Part shown: positions 1-8,186 of the stretch, piece after piece
How the letters are laid out: every line of letters begins with the position of its first letter
Numbering within the stretch: position 1 is the stretch's first letter
Assembly: GCA_030529225.1 (NCBI GenBank)
Contig: JAUMXH010000001.1
Location: forward strand, 102,801 to 166,800
Source: Bacillota bacterium
GTDB lineage: Bacteria > Bacillota > Clostridia > Peptostreptococcales > Acidaminobacteraceae
Length of the DNA: 64,000 bases
Reading direction: 5' to 3'
The notes under the pieces: model-generated
Told to the model about the DNA's origin: nothing
What the model saw: the letters and a program-made list of their open reading frames with translations, nothing else
Database searches by the model: none
Made by a program: the position numbers and the translations under genes

Positions 1-767
1 CGCTTTACAAGCTTGTAAAGGAGAAGAAGCCTAACATCATGCTCTACGGAGCCACATCGATCGGAAGAGACCTTGCTCCAAGGGTTTCAGCAAGGGTTCA
101 CACAGGATTGACAGCTGACTGTACGAAGTTGGAAATCGATGAGAACGACAAGTTGCTTCTAATGACAAGACCTGCGTTCGGCGGAAACATCATGGCGACC
201 ATCATCTGCCAAAACCACAGACCTCAAATGGCTACTGTAAGACCTGGCGTTATGACAGCGCTTCCGACTGACAAGAGCAGACAGGGCGCAATCGAAGAGT
301 TTAAAGTCGAGTTCGAGTCAAAGGATATGAACATCAAGATTCGTGAAATCGTGAAGCAGGAGAAGAAACTCGTTGACATTACAGAGGCAAACGTTCTTGT
401 TTCAGGCGGACGCGGAATCGGTAAAAAAGAAGCCTTCTCTATGTTGGAAGAACTTGCCAAGCCTATGGATGCAGTCGTATCTTCATCTCGTGCAAACGTT
501 GACGCAGGTTGGATCGGCAAAGAAAGACAGGTTGGACAAACCGGTAAGACAGTAAGACCTGATTTGTATTTTGCTTGCGGTATCTCAGGAGCAATTCAGC
601 ACCTTGCAGGTATGGAAGACTCTGAATACATCATCGCGATCAACACAAATCCGGAAGCTCCGATCTTCGACGTGGCTGACCTGGGTATTGTCGGTGACGT
701 TCACAAGATCGTTCCTGAACTGACAGACAGAATCAACAAGTTGAAAGCGGAGAAGGCTGAAATTTAA
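1..767 (+). CDS. etfA: Electron transfer flavoprotein subunit alpha (5' end cut by window)
   Basis: EtfA binds FAD and, with EtfB, passes electrons between an acyl-CoA dehydrogenase and ferredoxin/NAD or other carriers in the cytoplasm. The reading frame is open from base 3 and the real start lies upstream of the window. The visible 255 or so residues cover part of the N-terminal domain and the whole FAD-binding C-terminal domain. Typical stretches are SGGRGIGKKE, then the SSRANVDAGW region, GQTGKTVRPDLY, CGISGAIQHLAGM and NTNPEAPIFDVADLGIVGD, which together form the FAD site of ETF-alpha. Upstream one expects etfB and probably an acyl-CoA dehydrogenase. The genes downstream (2-hydroxyacid dehydrogenase, dehydratase activator) suggest a role in reducing a 2-enoyl-CoA, possibly with electron bifurcation. 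That role is inference; the family assignment is secure. Confidence 0.95.
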   Translation, partial: LYKLVKEKKPNIMLYGATSIGRDLAPRVSARVHTGLTADCTKLEIDENDKLLLMTRPAFGGNIMATIICQNHRPQMATVRPGVMTALPTDKSRQGAIEEFKVEFESKDMNIKIREIVKQEKKLVDITEANVLVSGGRGIGKKEAFSMLEELAKPMDAVVSSSRANVDAGWIGKERQVGQTGKTVRPDLYFACGISGAIQHLAGMEDSEYIIAINTNPEAPIFDVADLGIVGDVHKIVPELTDRINKLKAEKAEI

Positions 768-792
768 TCGCTTGAATCACCTTAGAGTGTTG

Positions 793-829
793 GCCAGCTT
801 ACCGTGACACAGGTTCGCGGTAAGCCGGC
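793..829 (+). other. Intergenic stem-loop between etfA and the 2-hydroxyacid dehydrogenase
   Basis: The arms GCCAGCTTACCG (793-804) and CGGTAAGCCGGC (818-829) pair over 12 positions with one A/C mismatch, around a 13-base loop. An A-rich stretch follows, not a T-tract, so this is not a classical intrinsic terminator for the plus strand. It may stabilise or separate the etfA mRNA end, or slow transcription of the downstream gene. Confidence 0.5.
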
Positions 830-893
830 TATACTATAAAAAAACAAAAAAATCACAAAAGAAAATGAACCTGAATGGGAAAGGAGGGTTTGA

Positions 894-1877
894 ATGGCTA
901 AAATAGTGTCTACAATGAAACAGGCATTGATGGAAAAATTTGGCGTTGAAAAGCCGGCCGGTTGGGAAATCGAGTATGTTGACTACCCTTGTGACGACGA
1001 TGTCATCGCGGAGGCGTGCAAGGATGCCGACTACCTATTGTGCGGACCGGTGGATCCGATCAGCAAAAATCTTATTGATAAGATCAGCCACATCAAGTTG
1101 ATTCACTCACTGGGTGTAGGATTTGATAAGATTGATTTGCAGGCTGCCAAGGACCAAAACATCTATGTTTGTAACAACCAAGCTGTCAATGCGATGCCGG
1201 TTGCCGAACTCGCGGTAACTCTGATGATCAACTCAGCCAGAAGAATTGCTCAGGCGGATGCGGCGATTAAAAAGGGCGGATTCCATCAGCAATTCCAAGA
1301 GTATCGAGTGAAAGGCCAAAGAGAACTTGGCGGTTTCACAGTCGGTCTGGTGGGAATGGGTGCAATCGGTAAGGTTGCTGCAAAAATTTTGAATGCTTAC
1401 GGTTCAAAGTTATACTACAGCGATGTGGTAAAACTGGATCCCGACTTTGAAAAACAATACAACATTGAGCAGGTAAGCTTTGAAGAAATTTGTGAAAAGT
1501 GCGATATCATCTCGTTCCACGTGCCGGTTTTGGATTCAACACGAGGAATGGTGAATAAGGACACCATAGCTAAGATGAAGAAAGACGTTATCATCATTAA
1601 CGTTTCTCGTGGCGAAATCGTGAATAACGAGGATTTGAAAGAAGCTCTTGAGAACGAAAGAGTATTCGCAGGTCTGGACGTTATCGCACCGGAACCTCCA
1701 TCTGATGACCACCCGCTCTTAAACCTAAATGAGGTTGGAAATTCAAGGCTTACGATCACTCCACACATAGGCGGAACCACAGATGATGCATTTATGAGAA
1801 TGCAAACATGGGTTTACGAGAATATGGTAAGAGTTGAAAAGGGTGAAAGACCTATCAACATAGTTAACAAAATGTAG
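894..1877 (+). CDS. D-isomer-specific 2-hydroxyacid dehydrogenase
   Basis: A 327-residue NAD-dependent cytoplasmic enzyme that would reduce a 2-oxoacid to the (R)-2-hydroxyacid. The Rossmann motif GLVGMGAIGKVAAKIL lies near residue 155. The catalytic residues are visible as Arg in NVSRGE, Glu in the APEPP segment and His in TPHIGG, in the usual order. The length is normal for the family. The start is set by a strong AAAGGAGGG site before ATG 894. Its place between etfA and a branched-chain amino-acid carrier, with an aminotransferase and a dehydratase activator downstream, fits the (R)-2-hydroxyisocaproate dehydrogenase (LdhA) step of leucine reduction. A phenyllactate or other 2-hydroxyacid role is also possible. 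The substrate cannot be read from sequence. Confidence 0.88.
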   Translation: MAKIVSTMKQALMEKFGVEKPAGWEIEYVDYPCDDDVIAEACKDADYLLCGPVDPISKNLIDKISHIKLIHSLGVGFDKIDLQAAKDQNIYVCNNQAVNAMPVAELAVTLMINSARRIAQADAAIKKGGFHQQFQEYRVKGQRELGGFTVGLVGMGAIGKVAAKILNAYGSKLYYSDVVKLDPDFEKQYNIEQVSFEEICEKCDIISFHVPVLDSTRGMVNKDTIAKMKKDVIIINVSRGEIVNNEDLKEALENERVFAGLDVIAPEPPSDDHPLLNLNEVGNSRLTITPHIGGTTDDAFMRMQTWVYENMVRVEKGERPINIVNKM

Positions 1878-1887
1878 TTCATGGTAG

Positions 1888-1949
1888 GTTCAACTTAAAT
1901 GTTCGGAGGGAAGGAATCCGGATATGCTTTCTTTATAGATAAGTTGAAC
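1888..1949 (+). other. Intergenic stem-loop before brnQ
   Basis: A perfect 10-base inverted repeat, GTTCAACTTA (1888-1897) and TAAGTTGAAC (1940-1949), encloses a 42-base apical region that contains a further small GGA/TCC pairing. No T-tract follows. It sits just upstream of the brnQ ribosome binding site (AAAGGAGAG). It is probably an mRNA structure separating the dehydrogenase and transporter messages; a regulatory role is inference. Confidence 0.45.
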
Positions 1950-1971
1950 GACATAAACAAAGGAGAGTCTT

Positions 1972-3345
1972 ATGGCTAAAAATAAAAATCGTGATATGAT
2001 TATTATGGGATTTGCATTATTTGCGATCTTCTTTGGAGCTGGAAACCTCATTTTCCCTCCATATTTGGGAGTTATTTCAGGTACTGACTGGAGTGCCGGT
2101 ATGTTCGGTTTCTTGACAACCGACCCTCTACTTCCTGTACTTGGTGTTGTTGCTACAGTATTGGCCGGCGGATCTGCGGATGACTTAGGTAAGAGAGTCA
2201 GCTCAGGATTTGCCAAGCTGATTGGAACACTTGCTATGTTGATTATCGGACCTTTCTTCGCGGTTCCGAGAACAGCATCAGTTACTCATGATATCGCTGT
2301 AAAATCAATTTTGCCTGACTTCCCGGCTTGGGGAACTTCAGTGATTTTCTTCGCAATCGTGTTTGTTCTCATCTTTAACCAGAGCAAGGTTATCGACATT
2401 ATCGGTAAGTATTTGACGCCTGTACTAATCATCGTATTGGCAATTCTGATCATCAAAGGTATCGTTTCTCCAATCGGTGACTTCCACATGCCTCTCGTTG
2501 ACCAGATTGGACCTGCGGGCACATATTTCAAAGGCTTCACAGAAGGTTACCAAACAATGGACGCGCTGGGAGCCGGTTTGATGGCGGGTATCGTTATTAC
2601 CGATATGAAGCGTAGAGGATATGACAATGAAGGTGAGAGAAAGAAACTTTCATTCGGTGTCGCTGCCGTTTCCCTCATTCTTCTCGCTTTGGTATACGGC
2701 GGTCTGACTTATGTAGGCGCAACCTACTCTGACAAGGTTCTAGCGGGTGTTGATCTTGCAAATCCGGAAGCGTTAAACGCTGCTTTGGACAGAGCGTCAT
2801 TGCTAAAAGGTGTAACTGCTGAGATTTTGGGAGCTCCGGGAGCTTGGTTGCTTGCAATCTGCGTATTGTTTGCTTGTATGACAACTGCTACAGGACTCAC
2901 TTCAACAGCCGGTAACTTCTTCAGCTCAAATATCTTCAAAGATAAAGTAAGTTATAAAGTCATCGTAACAATCTGTGTTATCATCAGCTTGTTCGTTTCA
3001 ATCCTAGGTACCGGTCAAATTATCAAGATTGCAGTTCCTGTATTGTTCTTGATTTACCCAACCTTCGTTGTATTGATTTTCTTAACTTTGATTGGTAAAT
3101 ACATCAAGTACGACAGCGTATTTGTCGGCGCAGTGGCACTTACCATTCCTATCAGTATCGTCTCTGCACTCGAAGTATTGGGCGCGTTCGGCATCCAGTT
3201 GTCTTGGTTGGCACCTATCAGTGAAGCCGTTGCGAAGTTGCCGTTTGGTACAGACGGATTCCCTTGGGTAGTTCCGGCCCTCATCGGTGCGGTTTGCGGT
3301 CTTGTCTTCGGTGTCATCACCAAGGGCAAAAAACAGGCTGCGTAG
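1972..3345 (+). CDS. brnQ: Branched-chain amino-acid transport system II carrier protein (LIV-II)
   Basis: A 457-residue polytopic membrane protein of the BrnQ/LIVCS family, a Na+- or H+-coupled importer of leucine, isoleucine and valine. The N-terminal family signature GFALFAIFFGAGNLIFPPYLG is recognisable near residues 12-32, and about twelve hydrophobic segments follow. The length agrees with the family (about 430-460). The start follows AAAGGAGAG. Its place inside the amino-acid fermentation module points to leucine or a related branched-chain amino acid as the substrate of the surrounding enzymes. That is the best clue to the substrate of this pathway, though it is contextual only. Confidence 0.93.
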   Translation: MAKNKNRDMIIMGFALFAIFFGAGNLIFPPYLGVISGTDWSAGMFGFLTTDPLLPVLGVVATVLAGGSADDLGKRVSSGFAKLIGTLAMLIIGPFFAVPRTASVTHDIAVKSILPDFPAWGTSVIFFAIVFVLIFNQSKVIDIIGKYLTPVLIIVLAILIIKGIVSPIGDFHMPLVDQIGPAGTYFKGFTEGYQTMDALGAGLMAGIVITDMKRRGYDNEGERKKLSFGVAAVSLILLALVYGGLTYVGATYSDKVLAGVDLANPEALNAALDRASLLKGVTAEILGAPGAWLLAICVLFACMTTATGLTSTAGNFFSSNIFKDKVSYKVIVTICVIISLFVSILGTGQIIKIAVPVLFLIYPTFVVLIFLTLIGKYIKYDSVFVGAVALTIPISIVSALEVLGAFGIQLSWLAPISEAVAKLPFGTDGFPWVVPALIGAVCGLVFGVITKGKKQAA

Positions 3346-3362
3346 GCTCCGCTTTACCTCGA

Positions 3363-3389
3363 TGCAAGGCGACGCCAAGTTGCCTTGCA
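3363..3389 (+). other. Stem-loop downstream of brnQ
   Basis: TGCAAGGC (3363-3370) pairs perfectly with GCCTTGCA (3382-3389) around an 11-base loop. It lies between the brnQ stop and the aminotransferase and has no T-tract. It is the third such intergenic hairpin in this operon (compare 793-829 and 1888-1949), and probably shapes relative mRNA levels. Confidence 0.45.
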
Positions 3390-3437
3390 AAAGGGTTTAA
3401 AATAATAGTTTGAAATTACAAATAAGGAGAAACGATT

Positions 3438-4613
3438 ATGATCAATAAAAAAATGCATGGCTTGGGAACTCAAAAATCTATTATTAGAGAAATTGCGGCT
3501 TTCGGTGCACAAAGAAAAGCGGAAATCGGTCCTGAGAACGTCTTGGACTTCAGTATCGGTAACCCGAACGTTCCTGCTCCGGATGCAGTGAAGAAGGCAA
3601 TCGCCGAGATTATCGAGAACGAGTCTCCGGTTGCTTACAACAGTTACACAGCAGGAAACGGTGCGCCTGAAACCAGAAAGGCAATTGCCGATAACCTGAA
3701 CAGAAGATTCCATAAAAACTACTCTCCGGATGACGTGTTTATCACTTGCGGAGCGGCGGCGTCTCTTAACATCTCATTGCAGGCGATGGTTGACTCTGTG
3801 GATGATGAAGTTTTGGTTGTCGTACCGTTCTTCCCTGAGTACAAGCCGTTCATCGAGGCGAGAGGGGCAAAAATGGTGGTTGTAGAATCTCTTGAGTCTC
3901 TACAACTTGATTTGGCCAAGATCGAAGCTGCAATCAATAAGAATACAAAGGGTATCATCATCAACTCTCCGAACAACCCTGCGGGCGTCGTTTACACAGA
4001 AGAGGGAATCAAAGGCCTCGCTGAAGTGTTGAACAAGAAGCAGAAGGAGTTCGGAACCGACATTTACCTGATTTCCGACGAGCCTTACAGAGAATTGGTG
4101 TATGATGGAACAAAGGTTCCTTTCATTCCTGATTTTTATGATAACACCATCATCTGCTACTCTTGGAGTAAGTCACTTTCACTTCCGGGTGAGAGAATCG
4201 GATACATCCTGGTTCCTCCTACAGTAACGGATGCGAAAGATTTCATGGCTGCTGTCGGCGGTAGCGCAAGGGTTCTCGGTTTTGTTTGCGCACCGAGCTT
4301 GATGCAAAAAGTCGTAGCAAAATGTATTGATGTTGAGCCGGATTTGACGGTTTATGCAAACAACAGAAACCTTCTTTATGAGGGATTGACAAAGCTCGGA
4401 TATAAGATGGCTAAGCCGGATGGCGCTTTCTATGCCTTTATCGAAGCTCCTAACGGAGATGTAGATAAATTCTGTGAAGAGGCGAAGAAGCATGAAATGC
4501 TTTTGGTTCCTGCAGCAGGCTTTGGAAGTCCAACTTATGTCAGACTTTCTTACTGTGTTGAAACAGAGAAAATTGAAAAGGCTCTAAAAGTATTTGAAGA
4601 GTTGAAAAAATAG
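3438..4613 (+). CDS. Pyridoxal-phosphate-dependent aminotransferase (class I/II)
   Basis: A 391-residue fold-type I aminotransferase of the aspartate-aminotransferase superfamily, which would convert an amino acid plus 2-oxoglutarate to the 2-oxoacid plus glutamate. Visible landmarks are the SIGNPNVPAPD N-terminal segment, NSPNNPAG with the Asn that contacts PLP, SDEPYRELVYDG, and the Schiff-base lysine in SWSKSLSLPGERIG (about Lys245). The start has a good AAGGAG site. It lies between the branched-chain carrier and a strong terminator at 4645-4687. It probably performs the first step of the reductive branch, feeding the D-2-hydroxyacid dehydrogenase. Substrate preference is not determinable here. 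Confidence 0.88.
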   Translation: MINKKMHGLGTQKSIIREIAAFGAQRKAEIGPENVLDFSIGNPNVPAPDAVKKAIAEIIENESPVAYNSYTAGNGAPETRKAIADNLNRRFHKNYSPDDVFITCGAAASLNISLQAMVDSVDDEVLVVVPFFPEYKPFIEARGAKMVVVESLESLQLDLAKIEAAINKNTKGIIINSPNNPAGVVYTEEGIKGLAEVLNKKQKEFGTDIYLISDEPYRELVYDGTKVPFIPDFYDNTIICYSWSKSLSLPGERIGYILVPPTVTDAKDFMAAVGGSARVLGFVCAPSLMQKVVAKCIDVEPDLTVYANNRNLLYEGLTKLGYKMAKPDGAFYAFIEAPNGDVDKFCEEAKKHEMLLVPAAGFGSPTYVRLSYCVETEKIEKALKVFEELKK

Positions 4614-4644
4614 TCGTTTCATTGATTGAAACAGTAGTAATCGT

Positions 4645-4687
4645 TATGCTACGCTCCTTTTTGGGGCGTAGCATACTCTTGTTTTTT
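4645..4687 (+). terminator. Intrinsic terminator after the aminotransferase
   Basis: A 13-base stem, TATGCTACGCTCC (4645-4657) with GGGGCGTAGCATA (4663-4675), has one G/U pair and a TTTTT loop, followed by CTCTTGTTTTTT. It separates the highly expressed-looking upstream genes from the CoA ligase, which may be read at a lower level. Confidence 0.85.
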
Positions 4688-4710
4688 GGAAGGATTAGGA
4701 TTTATCATTC

Positions 4711-6270
4711 ATGCAATACATCAAACAGACAATCGCTCAGTTACTCGTCGAAAATGCGAATACCTACCCCGATAAGACCTTTCTTATCTCCGAAGAGCGT
4801 TCCTTAACGTTCCGGGAACTGTACCGCTTGTCTTCCAATAAAGCACAAAACTTGCTTCAGACGTATTCCGTCTCATCAAATGACTATGTTGGAATCTATG
4901 CCGGAAACAGTTTGGAGTGGGTGATATCCTTCTTTGCCCTGCAACTGATTGGAGCAAAAACCGTTCTTTTTAACCCGTATCTCAAGCACGAGGAGCTTCA
5001 TTCCATGATGGAAAAACACAAAATTTCCCTCCTGCTTTACGCTGTGTGCAAAGAAAACGGGGATACCATCGAAAATTTGAAGAAAAGCAGGACGGAATCG
5101 TATCGGATTCAAGACATTAAGATGACGCATTCTCAAGTGGAGGCGTCGTTACAGGATCTTTCCCCGTTGATTTCGCCGTTTGAGGACTACCGGGCCATTG
5201 CCTCCGTCATTTTTACTTCCGGTTCGACCGGGGTTCAGAAAGGGGTAATGCTGAGTCATTACAGCTTTTTAAACAATGCGCAGTCCGTCGCTCGGATTAT
5301 GAACTGGGGGAGTGAGGACATTGTTTGCGTGTCCGTTCCTTTTTTCCATTGTTTCGGGCTCACCACTTGCATTTTGACATCCATTGTGGTTAAATCTACA
5401 TTGTGTATAGTAGAAGATCTATCGACCTCGGTCATCTGCTCTGCGGTGGAAACGTTTAAGTGCACGATACTCAACGGTGTTCCTACAATGTTTTTGGCGA
5501 TCACCAGAAAGTATCGAAACAAAGAGTTTGATTTAAGTTCCATCCGTTCGGGAATCATCGCGGGATCCCCGATTTACAAAAAAGATTACATAGAAATTTG
5601 CGAAAGCTTGCCTCATTTTTCACTGCAACCGTCTTACGGCCAGTCCGAAACTTCTCCCTGTATCAGCATCTGTTCTTTGGACGACGCTCTGGAGGTAAAA
5701 TCGAGGAGTGTAGGAAAGGCAATCCATGATGTGGAACTGCGGGTTCGGGACCTTGAGTCCGGTGAAATCCTTGGAGTGAACGAGCTTGGCGAAATTGAAA
5801 CCAAGGGCTACCATGTAATGCATGCCTATCTGAATGATGAAGAGGAGACGAAGGCTGTCTTGGGTGAAGATTCCTGGCTAAAGACCGGGGATATCGGATT
5901 CATCGATAGTGAGGGCTACTTACACCTGGAGGGTCGCAAGAAAAATTTGATTATTCGAGCGGGAGAAAACATCTCTCCGCTTATGATAGAAAATTGCATT
6001 AAAAATTTTGATTCCGGTTTAGAAGTGATTGTGATGGGCGTGAAAAGTGAGGTGACGCAAGAGGAAATTGCAGCCTGCATTATTCACCGGGGGGACGATA
6101 GGGACTTGGAAGCGAAGCTCAGAAGCCATTTGGCAAGCAAGGTTCCGTCTTATGCGATTCCTAAATACTTTTTGTTTTTTGACGATTTTATTCGTACCTC
6201 TGTTGGGAAGGTGGATTTCAGAGCGCTTTCCGAACAGGCGAGAAAACTGATAGATCAAAACGGTTTTTAA
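4711..6270 (+). CDS. AMP-forming acyl-CoA ligase
   Basis: A 519-residue member of the ANL (acyl/aryl-CoA synthetase) superfamily. The phosphate loop TSGSTGVQKGVMLSH starts near residue 169. YGQSETSP is the adenylation motif, TGDIGF and the ARKK-like hinge LEGRKKNLIIRAGENI follow, and RTSVGKVDF near the C-terminus carries the catalytic lysine. It would activate a free carboxylic acid with ATP and CoA in the cytoplasm. Sitting just before the dehydratase activator, it could form the first (R)-2-hydroxyacyl-CoA that primes the cycle. In classical systems a CoA-transferase (HadA/FldA) does the bulk reaction; an acyl-CoA ligase (FldL) is known in the phenylalanine cluster of Clostridium sporogenes. 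The exact substrate is unknown. Confidence 0.88.
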   Translation: MQYIKQTIAQLLVENANTYPDKTFLISEERSLTFRELYRLSSNKAQNLLQTYSVSSNDYVGIYAGNSLEWVISFFALQLIGAKTVLFNPYLKHEELHSMMEKHKISLLLYAVCKENGDTIENLKKSRTESYRIQDIKMTHSQVEASLQDLSPLISPFEDYRAIASVIFTSGSTGVQKGVMLSHYSFLNNAQSVARIMNWGSEDIVCVSVPFFHCFGLTTCILTSIVVKSTLCIVEDLSTSVICSAVETFKCTILNGVPTMFLAITRKYRNKEFDLSSIRSGIIAGSPIYKKDYIEICESLPHFSLQPSYGQSETSPCISICSLDDALEVKSRSVGKAIHDVELRVRDLESGEILGVNELGEIETKGYHVMHAYLNDEEETKAVLGEDSWLKTGDIGFIDSEGYLHLEGRKKNLIIRAGENISPLMIENCIKNFDSGLEVIVMGVKSEVTQEEIAACIIHRGDDRDLEAKLRSHLASKVPSYAIPKYFLFFDDFIRTSVGKVDFRALSEQARKLIDQNGF

Positions 6271-6305
6271 CGGTTGTTGTTTATTGGGAGAAAATGGGAG
6301 ATCTT

Positions 6306-7097
6306 ATGGAAAATTTTTACACACTTGGAATTGATGTCGGGTCTACCGCATCAAAATGCGTGATTCTAAATCACGGGAAAGATATAGTCAGCAAATCTCT
6401 TATCAATGTAGGAGCCGGAACCACCGGTCCGGAGAGAGCGATCAAAGAAGTTTTGGAGAATATCAATGTGACGCTCGAAGATATGAAGTATATTCTGGCG
6501 ACAGGATATGGAAGAAATTCACTCGAGGATATCGCTTTCAAACAGATGAGTGAGCTGAGTTGCCACGCGAAAGGCGCGTATTTTCTTTTTCCGAATGTTA
6601 AGAGCGTAATCGATATCGGCGGTCAGGACGCGAAAGTGCTGAAAATCGGAGCAAACGGGATGCTTCAAAACTTTGTTATGAACGACAAGTGCGCAGCCGG
6701 TACAGGAAGATTCCTGGATGTTATGGCAAAGGTCTTGGAAATTGATATCAACGACATGGGCGTGCTTCATGACTTGTCGACCGACAGGGCCAGCATCAGT
6801 TCAACATGTACGGTATTTGCGGAATCCGAGGTTATTTCACAACTGTCTAAGAAAACAAAGAAGGAAGACATCATCGCAGGCATTCACTTCTCTGTAGCGA
6901 AGAGGGTTTCGGGATTGAGTAACAGGGTCGGTCTGGAAGACGATGTAGTCATGACCGGCGGCGTTGCGAGAAACACCGGTATCGTTAAGGCTTTGGAAGA
7001 AGCGACCGGGTTTAAACTCCATGTGTCCGATCTGTCACAGTACAACGGCGCCATCGGAGCAGCTCTCTTTGCCTATGAAAAAGCAATCAAATCATAA
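6306..7097 (+). CDS. ATP-dependent activator of 2-hydroxyacyl-CoA dehydratase (HgdC/HadI/FldI family)
   Basis: A 263-residue ASKHA-fold ATPase (BadF/BadG/HgdC family). As a homodimer with one shared [4Fe-4S] cluster it injects a high-energy electron into a 2-hydroxyacyl-CoA dehydratase at the cost of ATP. The phosphate-binding GIDVGSTASK motif is at residues 8-17. The two cluster cysteines of the family are present in KCAAGTGRF (Cys129) and STCTVFAESE (Cys168), and VMTGGVARNTG lies near the C-terminus. I chose ATG 6306, which has GGGAG five bases upstream and gives the usual short N-terminus; an in-frame ATG at 6294 is possible. No dehydratase subunits are visible, so they should be encoded upstream of the window. 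This gene is the clearest sign of a radical 2-hydroxyacyl-CoA dehydration pathway. Confidence 0.93.
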   Translation: MENFYTLGIDVGSTASKCVILNHGKDIVSKSLINVGAGTTGPERAIKEVLENINVTLEDMKYILATGYGRNSLEDIAFKQMSELSCHAKGAYFLFPNVKSVIDIGGQDAKVLKIGANGMLQNFVMNDKCAAGTGRFLDVMAKVLEIDINDMGVLHDLSTDRASISSTCTVFAESEVISQLSKKTKKEDIIAGIHFSVAKRVSGLSNRVGLEDDVVMTGGVARNTGIVKALEEATGFKLHVSDLSQYNGAIGAALFAYEKAIKS

Positions 7098-7184
7098 ACG
7101 CGCTGAACGTTCTCACTTGATGTCTATACCGTATACCGTAGAGGTTCAAAGGCAAGCGTTAAGATAATAAAATATTTTTTTAAC

Positions 7185-7214
7185 TTGTAATTGAGATTGC
7201 CTTTATGGTATACT
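7185..7214 (+). promoter_or_regulatory. Sigma-A-type promoter of rpsB-tsf
   Basis: TTGTAA (7185-7190) and TATACT (7209-7214) with an 18-base spacer. They lie about 160 bases before rpsB, leaving room for a structured leader. Confidence 0.65.
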
Positions 7215-7249
7215 TACGTAGTTGGATTTGATCCGGCGATTTTTTGGTT

Positions 7250-7320
7250 GTCTTTAAATTGTTTAAAGACTTTGATTAAGCACGCACTTTAATCCGTGAA
7301 CGGGTGCCTAAGAAATTAGG
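7250..7320 (+). promoter_or_regulatory. Structured 5' leader of rpsB
   Basis: Two perfect hairpins lie between the promoter and rpsB. The first is GTCTTTAAA-TTG-TTTAAAGAC (7250-7270). The second is CCTAA-GAAA-TTAGG (7307-7320), capped by a GNRA tetraloop. The rpsB ribosome binding site (GGAGG at 7359-7363) follows. S2 autoregulates rpsB-tsf in other bacteria, so a protein-binding leader is plausible here. I do not recognise a catalogued motif. Confidence 0.45.
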
Positions 7321-7369
7321 TTAATTCACAGAAATGATAAGTTGCGGAAGTACAACTCGGAGGTGTTTT

Positions 7370-8164
7370 ATGTCAGTTGTTTCAATGAAAGACTTATTAG
7401 AAGCCGGTGTTCACTTCGGGCACCAAACCAGAAAATGGAATCCTAAGATGAAGAACTATATCTTCACCGAAAGAAACGGGATTTACATTTTAGATCTAGC
7501 ACAGACCCAAACTCAAATCGATAAAGCTTACAAAATGATACAGGATGTTGTAAGCGGTGGCGGCAGTGTTCTTTTTGTAGGTACAAAAAAGCAGGCCCAA
7601 ATGTCAATTGAAAAAGAAGCGAAGAGAGTCGGTCAATACTTTGTTGCGCAAAGATGGTTGGGCGGTATGCTCACAAACTTTGCAACAATCAAACAAAGCA
7701 TCAATGTGCTATCGGAAATCGAAACACAGGAAACAGACGGAACATTTGAAAATTTACCTAAAAAAGAAGTTTTGCAGCTGCTGAAACGCAAAGAAAAATT
7801 GGAAAAATTCTTGGGCGGAATCAGAAACATGAAGAAACTGCCTGATGTGATGGTTGTGGTTGACGTCAGAAAAGAATTGACCGCTATCAAAGAAGCAAAG
7901 AAATTGGGGATTCCTGTCATTGCGATTGTTGATACCAACTGTGATCCGGACGATATCGATATCGTAATTCCGGGAAATGATGACGCGATCAGAGGAATCA
8001 AGCTCATTATGTCCGCTCTTGCCGATGCGGTATTGGAAGCGAAGCAGGGAGAGCAGTTCGATGACTTCGAAGAAGAAGCGAGCGAGCAGTTCGAGGACGA
8101 GGATGATGTTCAAGAAGACGATGACGATGTCGATGCTGACGAAGATGAGTCGGATGAAGAATAA
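7370..8164 (+). CDS. rpsB: 30S ribosomal protein S2
   Basis: S2 binds late to the small ribosomal subunit near the mRNA exit region. The 264-residue protein starts [20 protein letters not shown], the family N-terminus, with GGAGG six bases before ATG 7370. Conserved stretches include [32 protein letters not shown] and [13 protein letters not shown]. The last roughly 37 residues (from about 228) are almost entirely Asp/Glu, an acidic tail longer than in model S2 proteins. It is cotranscribed with tsf, which starts 22 bases downstream. Unlike in many Firmicutes, pyrH and frr do not follow; the Rnf operon does. Confidence 0.97.
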   Translation: MSVVSMKDLLEAGVHFGHQTRKWNPKMKNYIFTERNGIYILDLAQTQTQIDKAYKMIQDVVSGGGSVLFVGTKKQAQMSIEKEAKRVGQYFVAQRWLGGMLTNFATIKQSINVLSEIETQETDGTFENLPKKEVLQLLKRKEKLEKFLGGIRNMKKLPDVMVVVDVRKELTAIKEAKKLGIPVIAIVDTNCDPDDIDIVIPGNDDAIRGIKLIMSALADAVLEAKQGEQFDDFEEEASEQFEDEDDVQEDDDDVDADEDESDEE

Positions 8165-8186
8165 GTAAGGATAGAGGTGAATTCAT

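Noticed and set aside
831..845. TATACTATA as a -10 promoter element for the D-2-hydroxyacid dehydrogenase
   Set aside because: No -35 box at acceptable spacing; the hairpin arm occupies that position.
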